Below are positions 1 through 12,102 of a DNA stretch of 64,000 bases, piece after piece. This DNA is from Callipepla californica brunnescens. Taxonomy: Eukaryota > Chordata > Aves > Galliformes > Odontophoridae. Every line of letters starts with the position of its first letter. Positions within the stretch are counted from its first letter, which is position 1. The notes beneath the pieces are model-generated. The model was not told the DNA's origin. It saw only the letters and a list, made by a program, of their open reading frames with translations, and searched no databases. The stretch covers positions 36,403,733 through 36,467,732 of the forward strand of contig JALIRH010000002.1 in NCBI GenBank assembly GCA_023055505.1, in the 5' to 3' direction. The translations under genes and the position numbers were made by a program.

Positions 1-924
1 ATACGGACATTATCTATTAGTATATAAGGCATTATAAATAAATGCATCCTTATTAGACTCCCATGAACATTTGCGGATGTTATATCATGACGTACTGCCA
101 ATAGCTTGCTTCATTTTAAGTTTCTAGGACAGACTGTGGGCCTCACCCCTCAACTCCTGCTCCTTGCCCAATGTTTTGCACATTTTCACGTGAAGGAACA
201 GGTAGCCTGGCTGCTTTATGTGTACCAATCTATTTTGCTGTTTCCTGCTCAGTTAGATTGCTAAGTAGAGATTTTCTAGACTGTTGAATGGAGCTGATTC
301 ATAGTGCATTAGGGAGCAATTCAAAAGGAGGTAAGGAGCCATGTTTGCCTGTTTTCATTGATGTGCAAGTGCCTTTGCTACAAATTACTTTGAGGCTTTT
401 TTTGGGAGAGGAGATATTTTCAGCAGTAAAGTGACTTTACTTGAACTTCTTAGGTTTTTGTTTGTTTGTTTGTTTCTGTTTGCTAATATCAGCAACATTC
501 TAATATTTATTTTATTCATTAATGAAAACTTAAAATGTAAAAGTATATTTATGATCTTAAAAGATGCATTTGAAGTAACCATATTTTGCAGTGATCGTGT
601 TGCTAATGATATGCTGGGAAATGACTTTCTTGAACTTCTAGCAGGGAACAGTCCACAGAGAAAACTTATCCTACAAGCGGGGCCTGCATGTTAGAGCTTG
701 ATTTTTTTCACAGACACTAATGGAAATGCATTCATTTTTCAGCCAAATTCATTTTTTTACTGTGAAACTCACACTGAGAAGAAGTTCCTCCTATGGCTAT
801 TTACACTATTGAAGTGTAAGTGTTCAATAGAAGATATATAAAGCCTGGAGTTTCTCTTAGACTTTTGCTGGTACTGTGCTAAAACTTGTGTTTGCATTAT
901 TATTTAGGGATTTGATTTAGTAGC

Positions 925-1008
925 TTGGTTGGTAGGGATGGTGGTGTGAGGATGGTTGGACTAGATGATCTTGTAGGTCCTTTCCATCTATGAATCTATG
1001 AATCTATT
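925..1008 (+). repeat. CR1 LINE 3' end fragment
   Basis: Contains the CR1 3'-terminal signature GGTTGGACTAGATGATCTT and ends in the short tandem motif (ATCTATGA repeated) that closes CR1 elements. Sense orientation, 5'-truncated as usual. Confidence 0.85.
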
Positions 1009-2504
1009 ATTAAGTGACTGTATTAACTCATCCTTGAGAAGTTATTGTAATTGTTACACTTGCTTAGATCTCAGTGCAGCCAGAATGGTTTGCTATTGAT
1101 TGCACTGCTGAGAACTTTGCTAATTATTATGGCTCCACAGGGTATTTCTCCAGGGTGATGTACTGTCCCAGAGTTGGCTAAGCTTCAGTGTGTGTTCTGC
1201 CAAAACTATCAGTCTCTATTTCTTTCTGCCACATAATGATTATTTTTACACACTCTTCTGCCAAAATTGCAGCTCATTCCTTGGAGATGTGGCTCTGTAT
1301 GCAGTTTACATCTGAATCCATAGTGACCGTTTTATTTTAGATAGTGATGAAAAGCATTTCTCCAGATACATCAGAGACACTCTTTGGAAACTAAGGAGTC
1401 AATCCACAGCTGGTGTGAATCACAGATCTGTTGAGTTCTGTGGATCTCTGAGTATTTCTATCAGTCAGCGCCTACTCTGAAGTCTCAGGAAGTCTGGAAA
1501 TCAGCCTCTGCTGTCTCCACTCACAACCCTGCTCCTTTTCCACTCCTACATATCACATTTTTGTTATTTCTAAGGATGAGGCTGCTAAAGGAGAAAAAAA
1601 AATCTCAGAGCCGGAATTGAATATTAGAAATAAGGAGTGGCTTTCTAGTAATAGGACTGCGTGCTGGGTTCTAGAGCATCATTTATCCGAGGGATGGCTC
1701 TGCTCCTGCTGTGGCTTCCATCCAGCTGATGCTTGCAGGCACGGTAGGGTGTGTGAGCCCTCCTACTGGGGCACAGCCCGTGTGCTGAAAAACCTCACTG
1801 ACTCCCAGTTGCGTGCACATTGACAAGCAGGCTACTCAGGGAGCCAGCAGCTTGGGCAAAGAGCGTCTAACTAAAAACTGCAGCACGACATTTACAAAAA
1901 CGAAATTTCTGCTGAAGTAAGACTGCATTAAGAAACTATGCCATTCATTTAATTTGCTGTGTTAGGCCACTTGATGTCCCGCTGTATTTTGTCTGACCCT
2001 CTTCCCTTATCTGTATGAATAAATAGTTAATGTAATATTAATTGCATTTTTTTTTTTAATTCTGAGCTAAACATATACATTTCTAATTCTATCCTACTTC
2101 TTTTCTTTTGCATAAACATTTGAATTATTTGTAATCATTAAAAACCCTGCACTTTGGACTTATAAGGAAAACTCTCCCACTGGGACAGTGTTCTGCTACA
2201 ATATGTCCCAGTGACATTAGGGAACATGTGCCACAGATCCGGCAAAACGTTGGCTTCTACGTATAAAATCTGTGAGTTTTCAGATGATGGCAGCTGCTCA
2301 AGTAACGCCCATATCAAGAAGGTAACCAGAAGGTGTCACTGTGCACCTACGATTTGAATGGGGAACATCATCAGTTGCGGATTAATAAGGTTATGAGCAA
2401 AAGCACTGCTCCTATTAGGGGTCTTTTTCTCTGTCCGTGACGGAAAGCAACCAAACTAGATTCGGGAACAAAAAGTATTTTCCTCTCTTCATGATTAGCA
2501 AAGG

Positions 2505-2532
2505 AAAAAAAAAAAAAATATATATATATATA
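2505..2532. repeat. A14 run followed by (TA)7 microsatellite
   Basis: A homopolymer of 14 A (2505-2518) is followed directly by seven TA units (2519-2532). Confidence 0.95.
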
Positions 2533-2957
2533 ATATCAACACCACTTAAGAGATTCATATCCAGCCACAACCTTCAGAAATATTCCCAATACTCTGTATC
2601 ATATGTAAACTACTTGTTATGCAGACTCCTCCTTACTCCTTCCAGTGGATAAATACTCAATATAGTTAAATTGTGGAAGCATCCTAAAGTGACAGGACTA
2701 CAACTTTAAGGTCTGGAAGACTACAGAAGTGCTTTGTAATTATATTCCAGGGCTGATTCAGAAAGGAAGACTGATAGATTAATTTGGAACCAATGCTCCT
2801 GGACATTTTGGCTTTTCAGAGTAGTTCAAAGTGCGTTTGGAAACCCAGTTGCACTAAGTGACTGCACGGTAATATTGTGCCTTGACAACACTCCTGAGGA
2901 AGGCAATGGGATTTGTGCTACTGACTTGCAAGCAAATTTTGTGGCTTCCTTGAAGAA

Positions 2958-3015
2958 TCTAATCTTTCTCAGAGAAGCCTAAGAATCTCCCTCTAATCTT
3001 TCTCAGAGAAGCCTA
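2958..3015 (+). repeat. 24-bp direct repeat, period 34
   Basis: TCTAATCTTTCTCAGAGAAG plus CCTA occurs identically at 2958-2981 and 2992-3015, consistent with a recent local duplication. Confidence 0.95.
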
Positions 3016-3890
3016 TGTCAACTTACCCACATAAGCATAGATGCCTAGATTACACAAACTGTAACTTCAGATCGCACAAATTATTGCCTAAATGTCATGC
3101 TTGCTTTAGGCTTAGTTGCAGCCTTACAAATAGTATTGGTTCCCAGGTCTTCTTTTGTGCCATACTGTTATGGACACAGAGGACCTGTTCTGAGCTTTTG
3201 GGGAAGGGATGTAATTTTTCCCATGAAGCCACGTTTCTCCCATCTGATGCTGAGGGAGACAGGCACTCCCCTCTCAGGGGCCGGTCCTGCTCCCCTGGCC
3301 ACCCACAGGCTGTCTGCCACGTTTCCCTGTAATCACAATCAGAAACACAATACACTTTGCTGTGAGATCTAGAAGCTTTTTAAGAGAGGGAAGAACAGAA
3401 GTCCAGATGGGTAGAAACCAGGACAAGCCCAGTTTTGTATCTCCCCTTTGTGCATGGTTGTTCAAAGCAAGTCATTAAGAGATTGGATTGGTGGCGGTTC
3501 TCTGTGACACCGCTGTTCCTAAAGACCACCTCCTCCTCCTGGGCAGAGGAAACATCCCTGCCAACCTCCATTCTGCAGTTTGTTTCAAACCTGCCCAAAC
3601 ACTGCAAAGACAGAGTGGCCCCAAAAGTGTCCTCTCTGCAACAGCCTGTACTTTCTTCTCTGATGAAAGTACACCTTTATGCTATTTCTCCCAATGATTT
3701 GAAAAGGCTGGTAAACATCCAGTGGAGCTTGTCTTTTCTTTCTGTGTAAAGGGTGCCTGCTTACCACACAGTCTGATACTTAAGAGAGCACAGATTTCTG
3801 AGTCTGAAACAATTCTGCAGTCTGAGCATGCCACTCTTGATCAGGTATGTCATTCAAGCAGATGCTGTTCTGCACTTAGAGGAACCACGT

Positions 3891-4246
3891 TGTATGGGAA
3901 CTGTTGAATCACGGCCTGACCCACTGACCCACTGATTGATCACCTGAGGTGAGCACTGAGTCAGCCGCAGGAGCACAGGTGAAGGCAATTCACTGTGACT
4001 GCAAGGGGTGGAGACTGGCTCCACCTCTCCCAGACCCCATTTAAGGGCTGACCACCTCTGGGGAAGGATCTCTTGTTGGACATCCCTTCTATATGGAGTT
4101 CCAGGCAAGCCTTGGCCATCAGTGACAGGTGAGCCTTTCCTAATTTACTGGTTGTTTTTATACCATCTGGATAAGCCATACAAAAATATACTGTCCATCT
4201 TCATTATATTGTGTAAGTACTGTTCCTTCAGGGTATTCACCCTACA
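3891..4246 (+). mobile_element. Solo LTR, copy 1 of a three-copy family
   Basis: 356 bp starting TGTATGGGAACTG and ending CACCCTACA, so it has TG...CA ends. It matches, in opposite orientation, the LTR at 45959-46307 over its whole length, including a shared block around GGTGGAG...CCCATTTAAGG. Flanking pentamers are CACGT and TACAT, which differ only by transitions and could be a decayed 5-bp target duplication. No internal retroviral genes are present. Confidence 0.75.
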
Positions 4247-6184
4247 TACATGCATTTGTCTGCACAGGGCCTGTACCAACACAATGGGATGTGCGGCAAG
4301 GAAAGCTGGTCTGCCATAAGGACAGCAATCATCCTTCAGAATCAGGTATTTCAGTGAACAGAAAAAAATTCCAGTTGGAAGGAACGTTCTTCTCATATAA
4401 GGCTCTGACTGAATTTGTCAGTCTTTGACAGAGAACCAGCCTGCTATTCCATGCCAAGCCATCCAGATGATCTGGATGAAAATGCAGGAACACTCCTTAC
4501 TGCTCTTATTTAGCACTACTTGTGTGAACTTGAATTCAAGTTCCAAGTACCAGAAGCTACAAAGAGTGGGTGTCAGAGCTTGTTTGTGATTCTCTGCTCC
4601 AGGATTGGTAAGGAGTCCCTGAAAGGATATTCCTTTCCCCAAAGACATTCCCAAAATTGTGTTTAAACCAATATGTTTGGTAATCAAACAAGAAAACTAT
4701 GTTTTTTATTTCAGATTAAGCACTGCATTGAGAGAAATTGGATACTTTAAGATATAATAACCCTCTACTTTTCATAATAAATGCTGATTGTTATTCAGTT
4801 CAAGAACAAATACTTTCCTATCTCCAAGGGTTTTACTCTTATTGTGCTGATTTCCTTCAAAGGAAACAAGTAAGTTGAAAGAATCAGTCAGATGTCTCTG
4901 CCTTTGAGCCCAAAGACCTCAAACTCAAAGGTATTTTTGTATTTCTTTGGACTTGGTGCTGGGTGCAGGGGTGGGCTATGGGAAATCACAATCAGTCAGT
5001 AAGGAGGCAGTGTGAGCCAGGCTTCAGGGCTGCACATGTTCACAGATCCTTTCCATTTCACAGGTAGCAGATTTTAGCATAGCTTTTGGATGCAACCGTT
5101 AGTAAAGCAACGTTCTGCCTGCCTCAGATTTAAGTTATGCTTGTGATGAAGCATACAGTTCTTTCTACGGTACATCAACACAGTGCTCCTGTTCCCTGTG
5201 TGGGCTCTGAGAGAAGCGTGATGGGCTCTTCCCTGCGTACCTTGGCTTGGCATGGGAACCCTAGCAACCTGAAGCTGGGCTTTGAAGTTAAGGTGTTTAT
5301 AATAGGGCTTTATCATTTCCTTTTGCATCTTGCTTTTGGCTGTGAAGAAGTGATCTATAAAGAGATGTAATTAAATGTGAGCAGAAAGCTGTCCTGTTTT
5401 GCAGGGAAGGGGTCAGAAAACATAGGACTGGGAAAGCTTTGAACTGAGGTTTTAAAGAGTGGATGAGAGAGACTTAAGAGGAGGGGCTTGAGGAGAGCTG
5501 ATCCTAGCAGCAAGGGTCAGGTGATGCTATCAAACTCTCACCCAGAACTATCCTTGGCACCTGTGCCCTGTAAGGGTGTATTTATTAAGGTGGACTGGCT
5601 GACACCTGTGACCTAGGCACAATTTATTCTGGCATGTGGGAGTTCCTCTGGCACACGGAAATCACTGACAAATCTGAACTCAGAGAAACCCAACCCACCA
5701 CTGCTCCTCTTTCTTATTCGGTGTCACTGGGCTTTTAATTTTATTTTCAATTGGTGATCATTTACTTTCATCCATCTGGGTGTGAGAGGCATACTAACAA
5801 ACAGTAGTTCCTCCTATCTCACAGACATCAAGCTACCTGCCTTTTTAAGAAGCTACTTCCAAGGTCTTCCAGAGAGAGCTGCTGTTTTTCCTTTGTATCC
5901 TTTAGCTAAACTGTTGATTCTTACTGATGGAAGGAAATTCTAAATTAGTATATTTTTTAAATAAAAAGTTACCTGTACCTTGAATTGATTATCATTCAGG
6001 TGAATGGTTAAGATATCAGTCAGTGTGACATTTTATTCCACTTGAAGAAGGTTGTCATGTATTAATGCAAACAAACTCTGCAATTCAGGCCAGTCTAGGA
6101 TTGCTTTGCTGACAAAATTCCAGATGTACTATAGTAGTTTGGCTTCTGTGAACATTAAATTCTTTCTCTGACAGTAACATTTGC

Positions 6185-6329
6185 TGAGGGAGTTGGCAGA
6201 GGTGACTGCTGAACTGCTCTCCTGGATGCCTACCTGTGCAACCTGATCTAGGGAGCTGCTTTGGCAGGAGATGGACTAGATGGTGTCTAGAGGTCCCTTC
6301 CAACCCCTATAGTTCTGTGATTCTGTGAT
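6185..6329 (+). repeat. CR1 LINE 3' end fragment
   Basis: Contains the CR1 3' UTR phrase TGGATGCCTACCTGTGCAAC, then GGTCCCTTCCAACCCC, and closes with the ATTCTGTG tandem motif. Sense orientation. Confidence 0.9.
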
Positions 6330-6752
6330 ATCCTACCAGCCCAGGCTTTGGCATTTTCCATTTTGAAAGCATGCAGCTAAAAAAGGAATTTTAGTGTTAT
6401 TTCACAGGTAAAATATGTAAATTTCTAAATTGGAAAAATGTGTGATTGCTAATTAGTACAAATTATCTCTGAAGGTTAGAACACTTGCACATCATTAACA
6501 TGCAAGCAATCCACCCATTAATATGCAGTACTTTATTATTTTGACAACTTTTACAGAAGAATGTCCTCTGATTTTTGTCAGCACAGCTATTGCTGGCTCA
6601 CAGAGGGCACTGAACAATACAGATGTCTATTCTCTGAATGGTGTTTATGGGTGCAAGAGAAAACTACCTTGTAAAGAAAAAAAAATGATTATGCTAATTA
6701 GATTCAGTAATTACAGAACAGTTTAAAAGTACTTCCTGAGGAGCTCTTTGTT

Positions 6753-6836
6753 TCACAGAATGGTTGGAGCTTCTGGAGGTTTCTGGTGACTGTCTGGTTC
6801 AACCTTCTGCACAAAGCAGTCACCCATAGTGGTTTA
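6753..6836 (-). repeat. CR1 LINE 3' end fragment, antisense
   Basis: Starts CACAGAATGGTTGGAG and continues through a decayed form of the antisense CR1 tail with TCTGGTTCAACC and AAAGCAG. Short and diverged. Confidence 0.7.
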
Positions 6837-9800
6837 TATATGGTGCTAAAGTGTGTTATTTTTCAGAAGAGTTATATTTAATGGTTTGTGCTTCCTGGAG
6901 AATACTGGTGTGCTAAGGCTGCTCAGAGGGGAGGCAGGAAGAAGGAAACTCCAAAACAAACATGAAGGATCTCTGCACAGGGCTAGCAAGCAAGTGGTGA
7001 AAATGAGCCTTCTACGCTGAATGTTTTGGAGCACAGCTCCCAGCGGGACCTGCAGCTTGGAGTTGGGCAGCAGGGCCTGCTCCCTCTTTGTACATGGACA
7101 AGTGTTTGTGCTGCATCTTACATAAGAAGTTACGGGACCTATTTGACATGATACTTGCAATTCCTTTCACTTGGGAGCCGGAGGTTCAGAGATCTCCTCA
7201 GCCCCCATCACAGTCCTATGCACAGTTGTCAGCGTATTTGTTGACAGTGCAGGCATAGCTCCTTCCTTTGCTGTGAATCTGTGGCTGATCTCCTAGACTG
7301 GTGGTCTGCATCAGCTGCTGCTTCCAGAAGGGTCCTCTCTGACTTGCATGTGGCCAAATATGGAGGGGAAGGGAATGACTTTCCAATGTGGATGCAGAGA
7401 AATTCCCTGTGGATTTTGGTCCAGGCTCACTAAATACCAGTTTGGAGAGAAAACTGAATCTTAGATCTCTACATGGTAAGTGCTTTAAAGCATCAACATC
7501 TACTTGTGCTATGAGGAATATTCAATTCTGATTCAACAAAGAATGATTCCAACAATAGTGAAGGAATGGACACCTGTTACCCTTTTCACAGATACACTAA
7601 AGTATGTGTGTGGCTTCAAGTCACATCAGAGAAAGGTTTTCAACTTGGACTGTCCATATTTTGGGCAACAGCAGTTAAGTACTGGGCTATCAAATGAGAA
7701 AGTGCTCCTCTGTACTGAGTCAGGCCTACTTTCAGAAGAGTGCCTGCGTCTGTGATTCACAAATAAAAGGAGAGGCCCATCTCTAACATTATTTGGTGTT
7801 TCTGCTGATGGCCACCTCTCAAGAAGAGTGATTTTTGAATCCTGTTCCTGCATATCCAGTTCTGCTCATCCATTACTGAGATAGCTAGTCCCTACTTGAA
7901 ACTGTGGGCTTTAGTGGACACCATTGCACTCACATACAGCAGCATATCAGTCCTGTATGTTTTGATTTCCAGTTATTAGTTTTAGTTCCCTTACTTAATA
8001 CAGAAAACTAGGAGCTCTACCTGACCTTCATAGAAAAATGTCTTTGCCACAGTGCATGTGAAGTTGGAACTCCCACTTCAGATAAATGTACTGAAAGACA
8101 GGACTCTCACCCTCAGAATGACAACTACAGTCTTTTTCACAGCATGACTGACCCTAATAACTGCTTTAGACGTGGGGGTGAGTAATGCTGAAACACTCCC
8201 GGAGTGCTTCTTGAATTCTGAAAGTGGCAATTAATGCAACAAGCTTTTCCTTGGAGGAACTATTTTGCAAATGACAGAAGACACGACCAGTTTCTACTTG
8301 ACTTCTCTGTAGGGCCAGGGTTCTGGTGGGTCTTAATCTTCCTAAAAGATCTGCTTAAGACCACAATATTTTGATGAGCACTACAAGTGCCATGAGGATT
8401 GATAGTCTAAAAGTATGCAGAAGTAGCATTTCCTTAGTAAGAACACATCAGGGGCATGATGTGTTCTTATAAAAGATCTTCTTATAAAAGATGCATGTCA
8501 AGAAAACAAAATTAAACAGCACAAACAATGGCACTTTGTTTTACCATATTATCTTATTCCTATTTTACTAGTCAGCAAGACAGCCCTTTTTCCCCCTAAA
8601 ATAATAGTGTATCATCAAATAAGTTGTCAGTAAGACTAGATAATCATAATTTGGTGGTGTCAGCACCCTGTAATACTATTTCCTTCCCAGAAGTCAGGCT
8701 CCAGTTGAAGCAATGCTGCTTATGAATAAAACAGAGCACCAAACATGTCTCAAATTTTACAGCTGCTATGTAGGAGTAACTGTTTTGGCAAAGATGAAGA
8801 TTGTTAGCTGCCAAGCGATTCAATCCACAGGCATACAGTTAGCATCGCCTGCTCTTCTCAAACATAATAATTAAATAAAGTCTGACTATTAAATTATATT
8901 TCAGCCTATTTAACTAGGTAAAATGTCTGTTCAGAAGAACAGCAATAATTTCCTCTTGGTAGGAATTACTCTTTAGTTTGCTTCTAACATCTTGTGATGC
9001 AGTCACAAGCTTTATGACATGCAAGTGCTACTGTGGCTCAGTAACGGACTTCACCAAATGAACAATTCTGCAATGAAAATCTACTTGACAGAGATTATAT
9101 AGACTGAAGAAGGTTGAGTCTATTTACTGATATTAGAGCTCATGTTACTTGTATGAAAGACATGACAATATCTGACTTTAGCAGGGCTGTTAACAGTAAT
9201 TAATACAGCACTTATCACCTGAAGACACCAGACTGTTTTGCAGGAGAGTGCAATCATGAAAATGGCACGCTGTCTTTCACAAATAGAGTATTCTATGATT
9301 TTTGACCTTTCTGGAGTTGTGAATGGATCCCTATTCCATCAAACAAATTATGATTCATAGCAATTGCTGACTAATCTAGATGAGCTGTGCATGGTCATGA
9401 GCAATTTTCACATTACGTGCAGCTCATGGAATGATGTTTGATGTCTCAAAACTCAAAGGATGCTGCTCTAGTGTGCGTATGTCCATTTCAATTTCAGCCT
9501 GGCCTTGCACACAGCTCAGACTGGTGAGACTTAGGAAGCAGAAGAGCAACAATACTGTAACCAGGGTGTCTTCCGGGTGCTTATAAGGCCTTAGCCAACA
9601 GGTGGATGTTTGGAGAGGCTTGAGAGTTGCTCTCTGCCTTTCCTTGGCACACACCTAATTTAACAAAATGTTTTTCTTCACTTTTCTTCATCTCTGCTCC
9701 ACAACTTGGGGAACAGCAGATAGAAAGATCTTACAGGAAAGATAATCTCAGCAGAAGCTGGAAAAGATTTTGCTTGTCTGCAAGAGCAAGAGGATTGCTC

Positions 9801-11645
9801 CCTTGGAAAGTTTAGCTTGAAGCAAAGGAGATCTTGCAGCCAGCAGGACGAGCACCTCCCCTGCCACAGCCCATGCCAGTGTACCTGGCCAAAGCAAGTG
9901 GGACAGACATGGAGATGGTGGCCAGGTCCAACCAAGAATCCAGACCCTAACGCAACATCATAATGCCATGGCAGGATGGACGTTAGTACCCTGGTCAGGG
10001 TTAATACCGGGTCCCTCAATCACCTGGCAAACCAAAACTGTCAGAGGACAATTAAGGTCAAGCCAGGAAGTTAGCCCAGGGGTCGTGGTCTCAACCAGGC
10101 AGCTCCATTACCACATTAAACATGACTGAAGCTTTGCCAGCGACCAGCACTCCTCCTACACAGCTCAAGCAAGAAATAAGTGCCCAGTGTTGATCTTAAA
10201 TAGGGCAGCTGGGCCCATGGGTGTGGGTGGAAGCCCAAGGTGATGCTAGTCAGGGACACTTAGGCTTATTAGTGCCATCCCATTTGCACTTCTCCAGTCA
10301 CGTGTTGTCCCTAGGCACATCATTTCTGCAAAACCAATTGAATCTGTGGCCTGTGTGCTTAAAAACAATAATTATGCTGTGTAAATGAAATGAGTCCTAT
10401 TCAGATGAAACCTGGACGTGAACAAAAACGTGACATCTCTAAGAAGAATAGCTTCCTTCTCTTCTGAGGCAGTGATGGCACTGAGCTGTGTTTAATAGGG
10501 CTTCAGACAAATGTTATCATTAGGAAAATATTGTGACCTATTTGTACCCTCTCATTACATTCCTGCTCAGTGTAGTGTTTCTGAGCTGTTGCTAAGGCAC
10601 ACTGGGGGCACACTAGAATTTGTCCATTGTAGCTTTGGGTGAAATAACTATTTGCATCTTTGTGCTGAGTCTGGTAAAATAGTTTATTTGCTTTTGCTTT
10701 GCAACATTTTATAAAACAAGATGCAAGCATGTCAGAGGGAAAGGTATTTTCAACAATGCAAATGAGGTTTAGAAATAACTAACTGAATGAATTTAAATGT
10801 CATGAAGAGAATTTAAAAGGCCTCTGAACTCCGCTTACCATTTTTCAAAAATATTTATCTTGTAATTCAGTTTCTCTTTGAATGCACGTTCAGGAATAAA
10901 TAAGTCTAATCCAAGTGTTTTGTGAACAGATTCTTTTTTTAGCCCAATTTATTTAATGTTTCAACAGTTTGCCATGTGGAATTAGAAGGCAAGTTGCTCT
11001 CAGAAGCAGCCACCGCTCACATTGAGAGGCATCACATTCAAAACCTCACTGAAGGCTGAAGGGAACATCAGAATTAATGAGTACTGTGGAATCAGTCTGA
11101 TCAGAGTCCCTGTCAGTCAAGCAAATATATGCGTCTAATGACAGAGCTCAGCCACGGTGATCAGTGTCACATATAGAAATATTCAACTAGACAGAATTTG
11201 AACTTTCTGCTGACTTCAATGTCACCATGAAAAAAGTTTCAACACTACCTTGTCTTTCTAAGACCTGGGAAATCATGCAAACCATTTGTGCCTTGGTTTC
11301 CTACCAGTAAAATAGGAAAGTACTGCTTTCCTGCATGAAGTAAGCCTTGCAATTTATTTTATTTTCTCAATCTTAGGGCTGTACACATTCCTCAGCAGGT
11401 ACATCTTGTAATTTCTATCGCTAACACAGCCCCTTTGGACACTTGGTAACTACTAGTAGCACTGCACAGGTTCCATATGGATACCGAATCATTTGCTGGT
11501 TTGATTTATGAAGTTGGGTAAGCATGTTCCCTCAGCACATGCAGCCTCATACAAGACAGGTCAGAAATTTCCCCACAGTGAAGCTCACGAAGCAGTTACA
11601 GAGCAATTCCCAGGATATTTGGAAACACTGGATTTTGTCTTTGAA
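6837..11645. other. Non-coding stretch, likely RGS20 intron, no gene recognised
   Basis: Ordinary AT-rich DNA except for the hairpin at 8438 and a more GC-rich block at about 9820-10320. That block reads like a decayed dispersed element but was not placed in a family. I looked on the minus strand for the cysteine-string and RGS-domain exons of RGS20 and did not find them. Confidence 0.55.
8438..8492. repeat. Perfect 13-bp inverted repeat followed by a 15-bp tandem repeat
   Basis: TAAGAACACATCA (8438-8450), a six-base loop, and its exact reverse complement (8457-8469). The right arm runs into TTCTTATAAAAGAT, repeated at 8464-8477 and 8479-8492. Confidence 0.95.
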
Positions 11646-11880
11646 TTAGAATCATTCTGTTGCAAGGGACCTACAAAAATCACTGAGTCCAACTGCCTGA
11701 CCAGCTCAGGGCTAACAAAAAGTTTTTGAAGGCTTTGGCCAAATGCCTTCTGAACAGTGACAGATATGGAGAACCAGCCACCTCTCTAGGAAGCCTGCTG
11801 CAGTGTATGGCCACTGTGATGATAAATGTTTCCTATTGCCCAGTCTGATTCTCTCCTGCTGCAGCTAAGTGCATGCTAGA
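11646..11880 (-). repeat. CR1 LINE fragment, antisense
   Basis: Begins TAGAATCATTCTGTTGCAAGG and carries the antisense CR1 phrases for GAGTCCAACTGCCTGACC and CCACCTCTCTAGGAAGCCTG. It may continue, more decayed, to about 11960, close to the RGS20 exon donor. Confidence 0.75.
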
Positions 11881-11979
11881 TAACCCAAGTGTCCTCGTCC
11901 TCTACCATAGGACATACCTCCCAGTATTTTTACCACATTTGCCTTCCAGTTCTGGATGTAACCTTTAAAACGATCTTAC

Positions 11980-12102
11980 CTTGAAAAGCTGCTGTACTGT
12001 TTTAATATCCTCTTCATTTTCATTTTGCAGGGCATCCTTTGCTTGACAGTTGTCTGCATGGTAGCTGTGAGTCCTGAAGTAGAGCAGAAGTTGCCTCCAC
12101 AT
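11980..12102 (-). CDS. RGS20: Candidate first coding exon of RGS20 (long isoform N-terminus)
   Basis: Read on the minus strand, an ATG at 12102-12100 opens 41 codons starting MWRQLLLYFRTHSYHAD, with a later ENEEDIKTVQQLFK segment. It is followed at once by a consensus donor GTAAGA (plus-strand bases 11974-11979). The pattern W-x-Q-x-L, FR, Y, D, then ENE-x-D and V, resembles the N-terminus of long mammalian RGS20 as I recall it. RGS20 is a GTPase-activating protein for Gz/Gi alpha subunits. Position and strand fit the head-to-head arrangement with ATP6V1H known in mammals. The frame is open back to a TAA at 12166-12168, so translation could also begin upstream or enter from another exon. The Kozak context of the ATG is weak. 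No RGS-domain exons were found in this window. Confidence 0.6.

Larger units (their letters stand above)
1009..3890. other. Intergenic or RGS20-intronic DNA, no gene recognised
   Basis: Apart from the microsatellite at 2505 and the short duplication at 2958, I see no exon, RNA gene or known repeat. The first 924 bases of the window are similar and contain only a (GTTT)n run near 453-476. Open frames are short and lack splice or codon support. Confidence 0.6.

Noticed and set aside
9678..10019. Minus-strand frame of 113 codons with several Cys residues, considered as the RGS20 cysteine-string exon
   Set aside because: There is no tight cysteine string, no RGS20-like flanking residues and no matching splice sites.
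1..11979. RGS-domain exons of RGS20 on the minus strand
   Set aside because: Looked for and not found; mammalian RGS20 spans about 100 kb, so they probably lie left of the window.
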